Shown here: piece after piece, positions 54,401 to 64,000 of the stretch
Numbering within the stretch: the first letter of the stretch is position 1
How the letters are laid out: every line of letters starts with the position of its first letter
Source of the DNA: Xylocopa sonorina
Taxonomy: Eukaryota > Arthropoda > Insecta > Hymenoptera > Apidae
NCBI RefSeq assembly: GCF_050948175.1
Contig: NC_135195.1
Coordinates: 9,142,001-9,206,000, forward strand
Direction: 5' to 3'
DNA: 64,000 nucleotides
Translations under genes and position numbers: made by a program
The notes under the pieces: generated by a model
Told to the model about the DNA's origin: nothing
Databases searched by the model: none
What the model saw: the letters and a program-made list of their open reading frames with translations, nothing else

Positions 54401-57400
54401 TTAATCTCAAACGCGCGATGCGTCCCGTTTCGTTCCGTTCCGTTTTTAATCCTTTGACACTGACTCTCTCTCTCTCTCTCTCTCTCTCGCTCTCTATCTA
54501 TGTTTCTTTTTCTCTTGAACGAGTTTCTAGTTTGTTTTTCTTTTCGTCGGGTAAGAAAGAGACTGTTTTATACAAAGAGAATATCATAATGACTTTTCAA
54601 CGGTTATTCTAATTTACCAGTAAAAATAATGTTTGCGCGGCGATGATGATTCACTTGACTGAAAGAGTCAACGAGTGTAACGATGATGACTGTTCAAATA
54701 CGTAAGCCGTAAAATATTCTGTCGATAAGAACAACTAAATACATAAACGGTTCATTTCCAACACAATGCGAATGAATCATTGACGATATCGAAGCATTCG
54801 AACTCCAAGCTATGTAGATAGAGTAGTCAAAGGGTTAAATAACGACGCATCAGCTGTAAAAGTGTTACTCTTTATTACAAAGTACAAACGATCGTAAAAA
54901 TCAACGAAAGCTGTCTGCATATATTACGTAGGCGGTACGGAATAGTTTCATCGTAACGTCGAAATCTCAAGACCTCGTCCAAAGCATAGAATCCCAGTTT
55001 TAACATCGAAGCCTCGAACGAAATTAGCGCCGGTTAATTCCCGCGTCTCCCGCTCACCCTCTTACATCGCCATTCACACTCGTTCCCTTCCCACCCTGGG
55101 CAATTCCAAAAAACCACAGAAGACCCAGAGACACCCCTGCGCCGTTCCATACAGGCCATATTCACGATCGAATTCCTCGCTCGTTCCACGGGAAACGTAA
55201 AACCCAGGAATACTCGTTATACGCATACCTTCCGACCTTTCACACGATTTTAATTGCCACCTCTGCGGACAGCGCGGCGGGAAAAGAAATTAACGAAATT
55301 CCGGCTTTTGGTCACGTTCGGACGGCGCTGCCGTGCCCCTCCTCGTCCACCCCTTTAAACCCCCTCGGCGTATAACGAGTCGCACCTGCGCGTGCTCGCC
55401 CGCGTCACAGGCTTCCACGCTGCAAACGGTCCAGACCGCCGGCGGATTTTTCTCTTTTTGTCACCATCATCCGTTTGATCCCGCTTTTGCGATATCCCAG
55501 CGACAGAGAGAAAAAAAGGAAGGAGGGTGCGCGCCAGTCGACCGTATATGCATGTGTGTAAACGTATATAGGTGTGTACCTGCGCGGCCGCGCGCGTCTA
55601 CGCGCGCCCGCCAAAAGCGGAGGACAGAGCACGCTCCGGACCAGTGGACAGTCGACAGCGCGCGGGGCAGAAGGGTGTGTATATGAGGGTGGAAAAAAAA
55701 AAGGAAATATGTAGCCGACGCGGCGCGAGCGTGCGGCACGACCCGGCGCTCGCTCGACTGGAAATTTTCAAAGCGCTTTTCGGGTATCCGCTTTCGACGC
55801 GCAGGAGTGCGGGGCAACGGGCGAGGGGATGAGCGTGTTTGCGTCACCCTGTTAGCGGACACCGGCGGTTTTGAGCGAAAAGCGCATAAATATGCATGAA
55901 GATCATTTATACGGGCGACGCTCGCACTTCTACCGTCCGCGCCACCACCGACGCCGTCGCGCACAACCACCACCCACGTTTCAACCCCTCCTCCCCTATC
56001 CTCTAGCTGTCTCTCTTTTACGGACGCGTTATTAACATTTTATCGACGCGCGGTGGCCGGGATTTCGACGACAATTTCGTTCTTTTTTTTCCGTTCATCC
56101 CGCACCCCTATTCCCGACGCCCGCCTAACCGCCCGAGCCGTTTTACCCCCGTTCCCAGCGTCATGCATGAAAATGATTTTTTTTTTCCGTGAAAACGTTC
56201 CGCACGGCTTTTGACTGACGACTGTTTGCATTTGTCTCGTTACAGGTCTCAGCTCGACCGAGGAGAGACACGTGAGTAGAAAATATTTCGTTCTATTTTT
56301 TTCCTTCTCTCTCTCTCTCTCTTTTTTTCTACCGTTCACTTTTCTGTGCTTTCTTTTTTTTTTTTCTCACCCCCACTCCCAGTTTTCTCGCGTCTATTTT
56401 TGTTTCACGCTGGAACGAACAACGGGGAGGGGAAATTCGCGAGTTACGAAACGAATTTCGGGAGAGAGAGATTCGTATTATACGGGAACTCTCGTTTAAT
56501 GACAGTTTTGCATTTTCGGATATTTTTCGTCCCTCCCGCTCCCTCTTTCTTTCTTTTATTTATTTATTTTTTCCCCTCGTTTCCGCGACGCTCTTCGGTC
56601 GCGTTTTTCATCGTTTTCAACGAATAATTTACGGGACGCTTGACGCGCGTAGCGACGCGGAAATCACGCGCAACGATAACGTCGTCGTTTCGGATTAAAT
56701 TATTAATGGACGTTGTTAGGCGGGGGCGGCGGACGCGCGGAGGCAAAGGGTTGGGCGACGACGACGACGCGAGGCGCGCGCTTTATTTTTCGCGTGTCGT
56801 AATTAAGGTTTACTACGCAAATGAAATTATGTCAGTGGCGCTGTTTTATCGCGGATGAAACAATAATATGCGCGGAGATTTACGGCGCCCGTATTTTGCG
56901 CTCCGGTAAATATTTCTCCCGCGTTGAAACGCAGACAAATCATTTATCGAAATGTCGAGTTAACAATCGGATTATCCGTCGGACTTCGTACGCGCCCGAT
57001 CTATCGCATAAATAAATAAATACGCGAGCGGATGGGCATTTTTTACCGCTTATACCCGTTCTCGCCGCTGTTTCCGTCTGAAATTTCCAAAGGATTTAAT
57101 GACGCGGATAAATAAATCCAATTGAAACGAATCGGACGAACGGCAAAAATCGTCTCTGCACTCCCGCCGATTAAAATCGCTTCAGCATCCGCGCCCCGGC
57201 TCTGTTATTCAATTTATGACGCGTCACGGATGTAAGTACATAACGCGGAAAGGAGTTACTTCGTTTCGCGATCGCGATAATAAATCCTGCTTAGAAACGT
57301 TTGCTTTCCAACTGGGGATCGAGAACCGTTTCGTTCACCTTTCATTATCACCGTCAACGCTCGAGAATTAATAGCGCGTTTCGAGATTCGTCGAGCGGAT

Positions 57401-60400
57401 AGACCCGGCAATCGACTGCTAGCTCGATAAATAAAAACGAGTCGAAATTTCGAAAAATTTACGAATGTTGCACAACTCTCGTCTCCTGTTCGATTTTATC
57501 TTAGAACAGGCCGATCTATATCGTGTACCCGAAAAAAATGTGTTCCGCTTAATCCTTCGCGGACAATTCTATCTGTCGACGAGATGAATCAAGTCTGATA
57601 AAAAAAAAGATATCACGGGAAACGCGAGATAAAAGAATTCAATCAACGCTATTGGCTTGAACGGTTCACCTGAAAAAAGTCCCTGCTGTGACGCACGCTT
57701 CTTGCATCAGTCCCCGCGATGCAAGAAGACTGACTTGTTCGTGACGTGTTCAATTAAATTACCATTTATAGTTTACACGTCGCAGCAGTGGAACAAAAAA
57801 ATTAATAAGAACGATAAAAATCGCTTTCGAGGAAAGCTGCATTTAAATCCATCGAGAATAACACGTGAAACTGGTTACTTTTTACGATGCACGTAAATGC
57901 GCAGCGCAACTATACTGCAAACGGGTATATACATTTATCGCGTATCTCCATACTCATTCTCGGTCAAGCATCATTCGAAAATATGATACACGCGATATCG
58001 TTCAGCCAGCGTTCGCGAGCGAGCAACAAAGTCGACATCGGTTCCAGGAACACGAATCAGCAGAATTTGCCAAGTTCGAATTCCAGCCGTTCCAATTCGC
58101 GCGATACTCTCCTTGGTTGACGCGCGTAAACAACACCCTCGGGGCGACCTGTTCCTAATCCGCGGCTGGCTACGCGAGCACGCGCCGTCAGTCTACACGC
58201 GGCTTGAAACGCGCGTACAACGCACTCGAGGCAGGAGTACTCGCGACGCGACCTCCACCCGACGTGTATTACAGCCGCATTACAACGCGTGTAACTTTCT
58301 GCGCGCGCGAAGGGTGCCGCGACGAGTGCTTCGGCGTACTTCGCTCGCGAACACCCACTGCACGCGCAATTACGTTTTCGACGAACACCCGAGTGGCAGA
58401 AAGTGGCGCGCGGGAAAAAAGTGGCCAGGCACGAAAAATGCCCGGCGAGAAAGGAGCCGCTTTCGATTTCCCGTTCGCTGGTTCGCCGTGCCCTCGCCTC
58501 AGTCCCGCGGAAGCTCTGCTCCACGCATTGGTATGTCGCGTGTATCATTATTTTCAAGCGATATCGAAGCGTTGCGATGGTATTCCGTTGATCGTAATTT
58601 CGATCGTAAATCCTTCGAATAAGAACTCGTGGAACGCTTGAAATTAAGAGAATCGTAGTTGTTCCCCTGGTATGTAAAAATTGTACAAACATAGCTAACG
58701 CTGTACGTAGACCCGTGTCTAATTACGGATGCATGTATTCTGTCCTACATTTCAATGACTTCATTCGATGACTTCACTAGTAACTTATGACTTGGGTATA
58801 CTTCGATGTTCTTACAAGTAGAACAACAGCCCAGTTGTAATTCCGAATAACATTAGCGGGGCACCGCGCCGGTTTAATGGTATATTTAATCAAACTCTTG
58901 AATTTACATAAAACATTCCGCGGTAACAGCACACCTTCGTGCCCCGCGACTTCCGTCTGCTAAACATCAATTAAAAGGCTGGACATGAAAACTAGACCGA
59001 GCAGAAAGGCCTGTAAGCAGCCGTGTAGGCCGCAGGTTTTTTCCTATACGCTAAAACTGGTAATACCTTTAATTAATAAGACTATAATTGCTTAATTATC
59101 CACGGTATTTAGTCCCGCGTACATATCCTCTCGCGTTGTGCAACACGTACGGGGAGATATTAGCCGACAAAAGAAGCGGACTCGAGGCTAACCGTGCGAT
59201 ATCTCGACGCAATAATAATAATACGCGTGTTCAGCGAGCAGAGTGCAGATGTAAATTCGAGCGAGTAAAGGAAAGCCGCGTGTAAATTTCCATTGTTCGA
59301 TCCCTCGCGAGAAATCGAAAGGAGCGACGCGAAAGACGAAGAACGAAAGAGGGGCATTTGCTTACTTAGGAAATCCGCGATTCGTTCTCGTCGCGCGCAA
59401 GAGGGTACCAGCGAGCGTTAAATCGAGCGCGGAACGGAACGAATCGGCGCGCTTTGGAGAACAGAGGGGGAGGCATCCGCGATCCGACGGCATTAAAGTT
59501 ACGAAAGTAATTACAGACGAATACTAGGCTCGATTGTATCGAGCTCGGGGGATAAAGCGGCGCCCCTCGTCTCGAGAGAAACTTTTCTTTTCGTCTACAC
59601 GTAGCCCGAGGGTTAGGAAGGAAGGAAGGAAGAGGGGGGAGAGGGATGCCACGGCTCGTCCGTAGAAAATGCAAGTAACGATCCTCTTCTTGCGAACGGT
59701 CCCGAACCAGGCCGCAGAGACGCGTGGAGTAAAGGCGGAGGGCGGAAAGAAAAAAGAAGGGTGAAAAAAAATGGAAATAATGGAAAGAGCGGAGCACCCA
59801 TAAAGAAGGAAGGGAGCGGGGGGGGGGGGGCTAGGGGAGAGATAGCAGCGTGTATTATAGGTTTGCCGAGCCTGTAATCATCGCGGGACCGCGAAACGCC
59901 CATCGACGCCCTCTCATTCTGCCTCTCGCCATTCTATTTTCCTCTCTCCTTACTCGACCCATCCTCGGGCAGTTTCCTCGGCTCTTTCCCTCCTTTCTAC
60001 GCTCGCTTCTCTCCTCCATACCTTCGCCTCGTTCTCTCCAACCGCCGTGCTCCGACTCTATAATCATTATCAACCTCTTCCCAAAGCATCTCCCCCCTCT
60101 TTTTTTTCCTTCTCGTTCGTGCCTACTCTTGCCTCTCTTTTTCGCCTCGCCTCGCCTTCGTTTTGCCGCGGTATCGCGGTTCTTTTGCTCCCCTTTCGCC
60201 CCGGCGCACCGTGCGCCCGCTATTCGTGGAACGCGCCCCCCTCGTGCTTTCCTCTTCCCTCTTTTCCTTGGATTTTAGCGCGCCCGTGGCCAGTCCGGAA
60301 TTCTATTAGGCTTCGTTACGAGCCGGACGGTGGTGGTTCGGGAGAGCGTGCTGTTCCTGGCCGCGTCGCGTGCCGAAATGGGGCGTAGAAGCGTGGCGTT

Positions 60401-62563
60401 CTTTCCGCGCGAGGAATTTCGCAGGTTCGCAGCGTGGGAAAGTTGATTTACCTCGCTCGAGACCCGGTGAATTTGATTTTATTTTCGACAAAGCGCTGAT
60501 TTAATGGGAAACATTATAGAGGAGATTATAGTCAAGGGTCGGACGATGGGACTTTGTTTAAAATACGCTGGGAAACCGCCGGCTCGTTAAACTGTATCGC
60601 TCGTATCGAAATCACTGAAATCCTTCGATACGCGATATCTATCACGCAGATACACGGACGTTTTATTCATTTAATATAAATCCACGAAATCCATGCATCC
60701 GAGCCCGTCGTCCGGGCTGGCATGGACGCGAAGTCGAAATCGATTATCGCGAACGGTCGCGTGACAATTGATAATAACCGTCGACGCGGGTAATTACGGT
60801 TTTGTCACGTTGATCGAACCGCAGGAAACGCATAGGTAATCCGTTGTTTCAGTCTACACTGGTTGCCCGTTATTTAACCAGATATTAACGATCGTGTAAG
60901 CGTGTACGAGGTACTTTTTCCAACCGAGAGAAAACAGCGATGGAACGAGCGAAAGTACGCGATAAAAAGTACTGGACATCGATAACAGAGACATTTCCGA
61001 TTCCCCTTAATTCGCATCCCGCTTCTCTGTCGTTCGCGATCTTCGAAATCGTCCGTAGAAATCGCGAACACTCCCCGCGGTGTGTGTCGCGTGGAAATGC
61101 ACATTTTTCTCGGGGCTGCCAACGATAGAATCGGCACGCGACTATCCGTCGATCTCGCGGCGTCGTTCCATGCCGCTTTATTCGAAACTGATCGTGAGCG
61201 TGCATCGCGAGAACCGTAATTTTCGTCACGTTACAGAGGAGCTCGATATCGCCCGGTGATAAATACAGCCGACCGAGAACACCGCAGGAGACGCACCATT
61301 CCCATCACTCTCAGAATCACCATGACCATCCCATGCACATCAAGAAGATGAAGAAGGAGCAGGACAAGGACATCGGTCATGTAAGTGTTTGCGCTGCGTT
61401 TGTCCTCCCGCCGAGTCGGTCGGTTTTCTTAATCCCGAACCTTTCGTCTCGAGGTCTTTCATTCTCTCACGACCCTCTCGTCGTTTTCGTCTCTTTAAAT
61501 TGTAATCGTTTTTTGGAAACGCCAGCGTTGCAACGGCGTGGAACGAGAATCGTACGCGATATACATACGAAACGAGGCTGCTTGCCAATAGCGAGTCACG
61601 CCTGTCCGTACGGATTAAGCGAGAAAATTCTTCTTATCGCAATTACTTCGCGAAGAATCTTGGAAACTCCTCGATCGTTGCGACACTTCATTAAATATCT
61701 AATTTAAATTCATTCGCTTATCGGTAGATCGCGGCGGAACGAGTTAATTAACCGTTCGGATAAAATTGACGCGGATGGCGTTATAATTTCGATGCTAATA
61801 AAGCACGAAGGAAACGTTGAGCCGTGATTGAGGCGTTGAAACGAGATAACGCTGATCAAGCTCGTCGATGCGTAACTCAAACGTAAACTATAGAAAGCCA
61901 AACAATTTCTTCCAACAAACAACAAACTTCCGAGGGAAGGTTTAAAAGCCACCGCGAGGCTCGCGAATACCACCCGACTTGAAAGAGTAACCTGCACGTC
62001 ACTCGATTTTCTTCGTAGAGTGACGGTGAGAAGAGCGACCAGGACCTGGTCGTGGACGATGCCAGCGAGGGACCAACGAGCCCGGTAGTAAACGGCACGA
62101 CGTCACCACGGGAGAACGGCCTGGACAAAGTGGCACCCATGGGCGCCGGTGTGCAGACGAAGAAGGACGTGCCGCCGCACTCGCCCAGAAGCGGGACGAG
62201 CAGCAACGCCAGCACCCCGTCAGCGAAGAAAATGGAGGAACGGGAGAAACCGACGACACCGATCTCGAAGCCTTTGACGCCCACCTCGGGCTCCGCGATC
62301 GGTGGCAGCTTGAAGCCCTCAGGATCGGCAAAGTTACTTCAGGGACCGCCGCCTCCCGGTGTGCCCAGCGGCTATCCGCCTCACTACGCTCCCGGGCCAC
62401 CACCTCACCATCTGCCACCAGCTGGCCAGCATCCACACGTCGACATGATGGGTTATAACGGCTACGTGGCGCCTCGAGCACCGCCCTCGCTCCCGCAGCT
62501 CTACGATTCCCACGTGGCCATGAGGGCTCCTATAGGATCCGTCGTAGTGCCCGGAGGCAAACC
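18339..62563 (+). CDS. gro: Groucho/TLE transcriptional co-repressor, N-terminal two thirds
   Basis: Groucho is a nuclear co-repressor recruited by Hairy/E(spl), Engrailed, TCF and other factors; it tetramerises and recruits histone deacetylase. The coding exons are 18339-18404, 40034-40131, 41942-42005, 46974-47018, 49035-49172, 54060-54339, 56246-56271, 61237-61380 and 62019-62563. Together they give 468 complete codons plus two bases with consistent phases. The domain order is the family's: Q domain (about residues 29-138), GP (138-239), CcN (240-300), SP (300-466). The C-terminal WD40 propeller starts just after GGKP and is off the right edge. An in-frame TGA at 18276 and an A at -3 support the start, and MYPS is the conserved family N-terminus. 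Oddities are an Ala-rich insertion after MYPS, Cys in place of the usual Tyr at residue 53, and a His-rich CcN segment. It could be a divergent paralogue and not the main gro gene. Confidence 0.93.
19632..19648. repeat. (CG)n alternating tract
   Basis: About eight CG steps continuing into TGTACG, which is strictly alternating pyrimidine-purine and so a potential Z-DNA former. Confidence 0.8.
23921..24540. mobile_element. 620-bp TIR element flanked by TA (non-autonomous DNA transposon candidate)
   Basis: The left end, read from 23919, is TATACACGGTGTCCC. The right end, 24527-24541, reverse-complemented, is TATACAGGGTGTCCC, i.e. 14 of 15 identical. With a TA target duplication the terminal repeat becomes CACGGTGTCCC/CAGGGTGTCCC, the same motif as at 13371-13781. 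Open frames of about 100 codons occur on both strands (24039-24356 plus, 24072-24386 minus), but I recognise no DDE transposase motif. Most likely an internally deleted or MITE-type copy inserted in gro intron 1. Confidence 0.6.
30046..30240. repeat. Alternating purine-pyrimidine (CA/CG/TA) rich segment
   Basis: It has dense ACACGTACAC, CGCGTACATACATATACACAC and CGCGCGCTCGCGCGC type words, interrupted by a short GA-rich stretch near 30126-30146. No gene is visible. Long overlapping Arg/Ala/Cys-rich open frames on both strands are a by-product of this composition. Confidence 0.6.
33629..34098 (-). pseudogene. Frame-shifted coding-like island of unknown family
   Basis: On the minus strand an ATG at 34098 (context CACAATGG) opens a frame to 33724 whose first 85 or so residues look like a real protein. 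They are rich in Asp, Val and Ala, with VFDANNNDVTGYLFP and ASNDTRGIVYRVKLDE. After about 33862 this frame turns into low-quality sequence, while a different frame (open from 33862 to a stop at 33629-33631) takes over with similar protein-like character (VSFTAAILNSIS, SLDWQIIYCLK). This suggests one frameshift within 33845-33880 in a once-coding segment. I do not recognise the family. A retrocopy, a transposon fragment or an endogenised viral fragment are all possible, as is chance. Confidence 0.3.
36541..36562. repeat. (TCG)n microsatellite
   Basis: About seven TCG units within groucho intron 1. Confidence 0.9.
38511..38542. repeat. (CT)n microsatellite
   Basis: A CT run with one CCC interruption, inside a longer pyrimidine-rich tract (about 38490-38610) of intron 1. 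Confidence 0.85.
40034..40131 (+). CDS. gro: groucho coding exon 2 (start of Q domain)
   Basis: This exon encodes residues 23-54 and two bases of codon 55: a Pro/Gly/Gln-rich linker, then IKFTVGESCDRIKEEFNFLQ, the first helix of the Q domain. The acceptor is TTACAG and the donor GC|GTAAGT (phase 2). The residues just before the junction are NQCH, where fly and vertebrate family members have Tyr-His; the Cys is unusual. Confidence 0.92.
40132..41941 (+). other. gro: groucho intron 2
   Basis: A 1810-bp intron with no gene seen. It contains a polypurine stretch (about 40680-40755), a TGC repeat at 41081-41101 and a poly-pyrimidine region (41170-41275). Long overlapping open frames on both strands here (poly-Gln on minus, Cys- or Ala-rich on plus) are products of the TGC repeat. 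Confidence 0.85.
41081..41101. repeat. (TGC)n trinucleotide repeat
   Basis: Seven TGC units plus degenerate flanks, giving spurious poly-Gln, poly-Cys and poly-Ala frames. Confidence 0.9.
41942..42005 (+). CDS. gro: groucho coding exon 3 (Q domain)
   Basis: It completes codon 55 and encodes LKLECEKLATEKIEIQRHYVM (residues 56-76 in two parts: the family hallmark LKLECEKL and QRHYVM). The acceptor is GTTTACAG and the donor ATG|GTAAGG (phase 0). KIEIQ replaces the usual K(T/S)EMQ. Confidence 0.93.
42006..46973 (+). other. gro: groucho intron 3
   Basis: A 4968-bp CpG-rich intron. It contains an alternating CGCGCGCG tract at about 43213-43228, a (GA)n repeat at 44025-44048, a (CTG/CCG) rich segment near 45128-45160 and (CT)n stretches at 45460-45480. 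Long antisense frames (for example 42469-43143 minus) are Arg-rich and match no family I know. Confidence 0.85.
44025..44048. repeat. (GA)n microsatellite
   Basis: About 12 GA units in groucho intron 3. Confidence 0.9.
46974..47018 (+). CDS. gro: groucho coding exon 4 (Q domain)
   Basis: A 45-bp exon encoding YYEMSYGLNVEMHKQ (residues 77-91), identical to the family consensus as I recall it. The acceptor is TGTTGCAG and the donor CAG|GTAAGA; both junctions are phase 0. Confidence 0.95.
47019..49034 (+). other. gro: groucho intron 4
   Basis: A 2016-bp intron in which I see no gene, repeat array or mobile element. Confidence 0.85.
49035..49172 (+). CDS. gro: groucho coding exon 5 (end of Q domain)
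   Basis: A 46-codon exon (residues 92-137) with AEISKRLNAIIGQILPFL, then EHQQQVATAVDRAKQ and TELNSIIG, the second amphipathic helix of the tetramerisation domain. The acceptor is TTTCGCAG and the donor GGG|GTAAGC. Position 92 is Ala where fly and vertebrate proteins have Thr. Confidence 0.95.
49173..54059 (+). other. gro: groucho intron 5
   Basis: A 4887-bp intron. It contains T-runs at 51386-51399 and 51632-51646 and pyrimidine-rich repeats. There is no gene I recognise. Open frames such as 51126-51767 are not supported by any family resemblance. Confidence 0.85.
51386..51399. repeat. Poly-T tract (T14)
   Basis: A homopolymer of 14 T preceded by a G run. A second, T15, is at 51632-51646. 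Confidence 0.85.
54060..54339 (+). CDS. gro: groucho coding exon 6 (GP region)
   Basis: It encodes residues 138-230 and one base of codon 231. After QQ (the end of the Q domain) comes RPDISRLLQQMHAQQ, then a Gly/Pro/Ala/Leu-rich region typical of the GP domain (GLPGLPGLGPAAGLP), ending in HPLSMLSKPELHRGQ. The acceptor TTGTAG is followed six bases later by a second possible acceptor (CAACAG), in frame, which would drop QQ. The donor is GGCG|GTGAGC (phase 1). Confidence 0.9.
54340..56245 (+). other. gro: groucho intron 6
   Basis: A 1906-bp intron with a (CT)n microsatellite at 54464-54488. No gene seen. Confidence 0.85.
54464..54488. repeat. (CT)n microsatellite
   Basis: About 12 CT units in intron 6. 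Confidence 0.9.
56246..56271 (+). CDS. gro: groucho coding exon 7 (26-bp microexon)
   Basis: It completes codon 231 and encodes GLSSTEERH (residues 231-239). The acceptor is CGTTACAG and the donor CAC|GTGAGT. Joined to the next exon it gives EERHRSSISP, which aligns with EERLRNSVSP of Drosophila Groucho, and it converts phase 1 to phase 0 exactly as needed. Skipping it would shift the frame. Confidence 0.82.
57698..57728. repeat. Short perfect hairpin
   Basis: CTTCTTGCATC and GATGCAAGAAG pair perfectly around a 9-base loop. It is too short for a canonical miRNA precursor, since the outer bases do not extend the stem. Confidence 0.6.
59818..59830 (+). repeat. G13 homopolymer with nearby G runs
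   Basis: Thirteen consecutive G, preceded by GGGAGC and followed by CTAGGGG, giving enough G runs for a possible G-quadruplex on the sense strand of gro. Confidence 0.8.
61237..61380 (+). CDS. gro: groucho coding exon 8 (CcN region, His-rich)
   Basis: A 48-codon exon, residues 240-287: RSSISPGDKYSRPRTP (SP and TP, likely proline-directed kinase sites), a His-rich segment with eight His among residues 259-273, then the basic cluster IKKMKKEQDK (275-283), the likely nuclear localisation signal. The acceptor is CGTTACAG and the donor CAT|GTAAGT, both phase 0. The His stretch is not in the fly or vertebrate proteins as I remember them. Confidence 0.88.
61381..62018 (+). other. gro: groucho intron 8
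   Basis: A 638-bp intron with a GTAAGT donor and TTCTTCGTAG acceptor. No other feature seen. Confidence 0.85.
62019..62563 (+). CDS. gro: groucho coding exon 9 (CK2 site, SP region)
   Basis: It encodes residues 288-468 and two bases of the next codon. It opens with SDGEKSDQDLVVD, the conserved CK2-site motif of the CcN domain, then SPRENGLDK, PPHSPRSGTSS and PTTPISKPLTPT of the Ser/Pro-rich SP domain, a Pro/His-rich part, and ends VVVPGGKP. In the family GGKPAYSFH leads directly into the WD40 propeller, so the next exon should start in frame after the phase-2 donor CC|GTGAGT. Confidence 0.93.
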
Positions 62564-64000
62564 GTGAGTATCTGTACGCGCTTTGTCGAGCAATTGATTC
62601 TGAGCTTGACTCGAAATAACGTGGAACCCCTTATATTATATATATATATTCATGTTTCTACCCCTATAATCGGAATTTTGAGAGAGCTGGACGACTCGTG
62701 ATTCGATCGAATTTTAGTAATTTGGGATCATCGTGGATCTGTCTTGTATTTGAATAGAAACGTCGAGTCGAGTTTCTGTGCTCGTTCTCCTTGGGGTAAA
62801 TTAGTTATTTAAGTCTAGATAGAGTTATGTGTGCTTTTCTATAAGACGTATGGCATTACGGAGGGTTAAGATCGGTATTCAATTAGGTGGAGGACAGCGG
62901 GTCCTTCTACCCGCAGAACCTAATCCACACTTACTACATCGTGACCCCTTCGTCTCGCGCATCAAGGCTTCCACCCACGTTTGGAGATCGCTTAATGAAG
63001 TTGTACCGGTTAATATTTGATCCGAGGATCAGGCGTTCGTGCGTCGACTAATGATTCGAGGAACACTTGGTACTCGGTATATAATTATTGTGTCACGTGT
63101 TCAAACAATGGCGATACCGGGACCCGTTACGCCGAATTCCTTCGAACGAATCGATAAGAACGCGAGAAGGGCAGCGAGGAGAGACCTTCTCGTCGATGCT
63201 GTTAAGCACGAGTCTGTGGTTTTTCGCGGACTCGACGACTAATTGCAAGCTTCGCGTTCACGAAAGCGTAGCTGCTCGATGGTTAGAAACGAATCGAAAC
63301 TGGATGAAGGCTAAGTGATTTATTGTTCGAGTTGTTTGTTTTCGGTTTTGCCGCGTGATAAGATAAATCAATTGCGTGTTCTTGAGTAGGCATTAAGGGG
63401 AAGTGTATACAATATTTAGCGCGACTATTCGGTGTCGTAACGCGACCGTCGATCGATAAGTCCCAACGAAATCGCGTGTGAAACGTGGAAGTTTCCGGCG
63501 CGCGATTTTTATTTGCGATACCAGGAGAGAAAAAAACAATAATTTGCATGATGACACGATTGATTCCCGACGGGCGGTAAAAAATATTCAGTTTTACATT
63601 TTAACGAAAGATCGAACGTTGATATAACACGATTTCCGTTCTGTTTTGTTAACGTTGTTTGACGTTCGGTCTGCTTGCCAGCCAGGGTTCGTTATCTACG
63701 GTTCTGTTTGCTATGAAAATTCACCGATCCCGTTGTTTATTGTACCCACGTACGGTTAAAATACGATGCGTTATCGATATTTTTATTTTAGAGCTAATGT
63801 CACTGCCACGAGATTAATGCTCAAGATAAAGGCCTGATAGAACGCGAAATGTTGCGCTCGCGTCAGCGTGCACAGTGTCTATTTATGAAACGATCCCAGC
63901 GTACACACGGGTCCGGAAAAAATGTCTGGATAAACGCGAGAAAATCAATATTTCAAACGACGTCTCGGTTTTCCGAGCGCAAACTCGAGGAAGAACGCCA
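62564..64000 (+). other. gro: groucho intron 9 (partial)
   Basis: It runs off the window. It holds a TATATA run near 62635-62650 and no visible exon. The WD40-coding exons are expected further right. Confidence 0.75.

Larger units (their letters stand above)
56272..61236 (+). other. gro: groucho intron 7
   Basis: A 4965-bp intron. It contains a perfect 11-bp hairpin at 57698-57728, a G13 run at 59818-59830, purine- and pyrimidine-rich tracts at 59.6-60.3 kb, and no recognisable gene. Confidence 0.85.

Overview
This window is nuclear DNA from an insect, most likely a hymenopteran such as a bee. That placement is an inference. It rests on two animal multi-exon genes with short AT-rich introns, very long CpG-rich non-coding DNA full of (GA)n, (CT)n and (GAC)n microsatellites, and a Groucho protein whose Q domain is clearly insect-like. 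There are no operons, rRNA genes, CRISPR arrays or convincing tRNAs.

Layout. (1) Positions 1-4209, plus strand: the 3' part of a BAG6 (BAT3/Scythe) gene. Fourteen exons are visible, including the stop codon; the ubiquitin-like N-terminus lies off the left edge. One intron is of the GC-AG class. (2) 4210-5440: BAG6 3' UTR and flank with candidate poly(A) signals. (3) 5441-5760: an almost perfect 320-bp palindrome (foldback or MITE-like element). (4) 5761-18338: about 12.6 kb without a recognisable gene. It holds many simple repeats, a cluster of inverted repeats at 10.65-10.71 kb, a short TIR element at 13371-13781, and the 5' UTR/promoter side of the next gene. (5) 18339 to beyond 64000, plus strand: the N-terminal two thirds of groucho (gro/TLE corepressor). 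Nine coding exons give 468 complete codons plus two bases: an Ala-rich N-terminus, the Q tetramerisation domain, the GP region, the CcN region and the SP region. The WD40 propeller exons lie off the right edge. Intron 1 alone is 21.6 kb and contains a second TIR element (23921-24540) and a small frame-shifted coding-like island on the minus strand (33.63-34.10 kb).

Both gene models were built by splicing by eye. For BAG6 the exon lengths sum to 2747 bases (914 full codons, a split first codon and the stop). For gro they sum to 1406 bases (468 codons plus 2). All junction phases agree. BAG6 is a cytosolic/nuclear chaperone for tail-anchored and mislocalised proteins, whereas Groucho is a nuclear co-repressor. 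I see no functional coupling beyond adjacency.

The most unusual items are the 320-bp palindrome, the frame-shifted coding island in gro intron 1, two elements sharing the terminal repeat CRGGGTGTCC-like next to a TA target, the divergent Groucho N-terminus/Q domain/His-rich CcN segment, and the 26-bp gro microexon.
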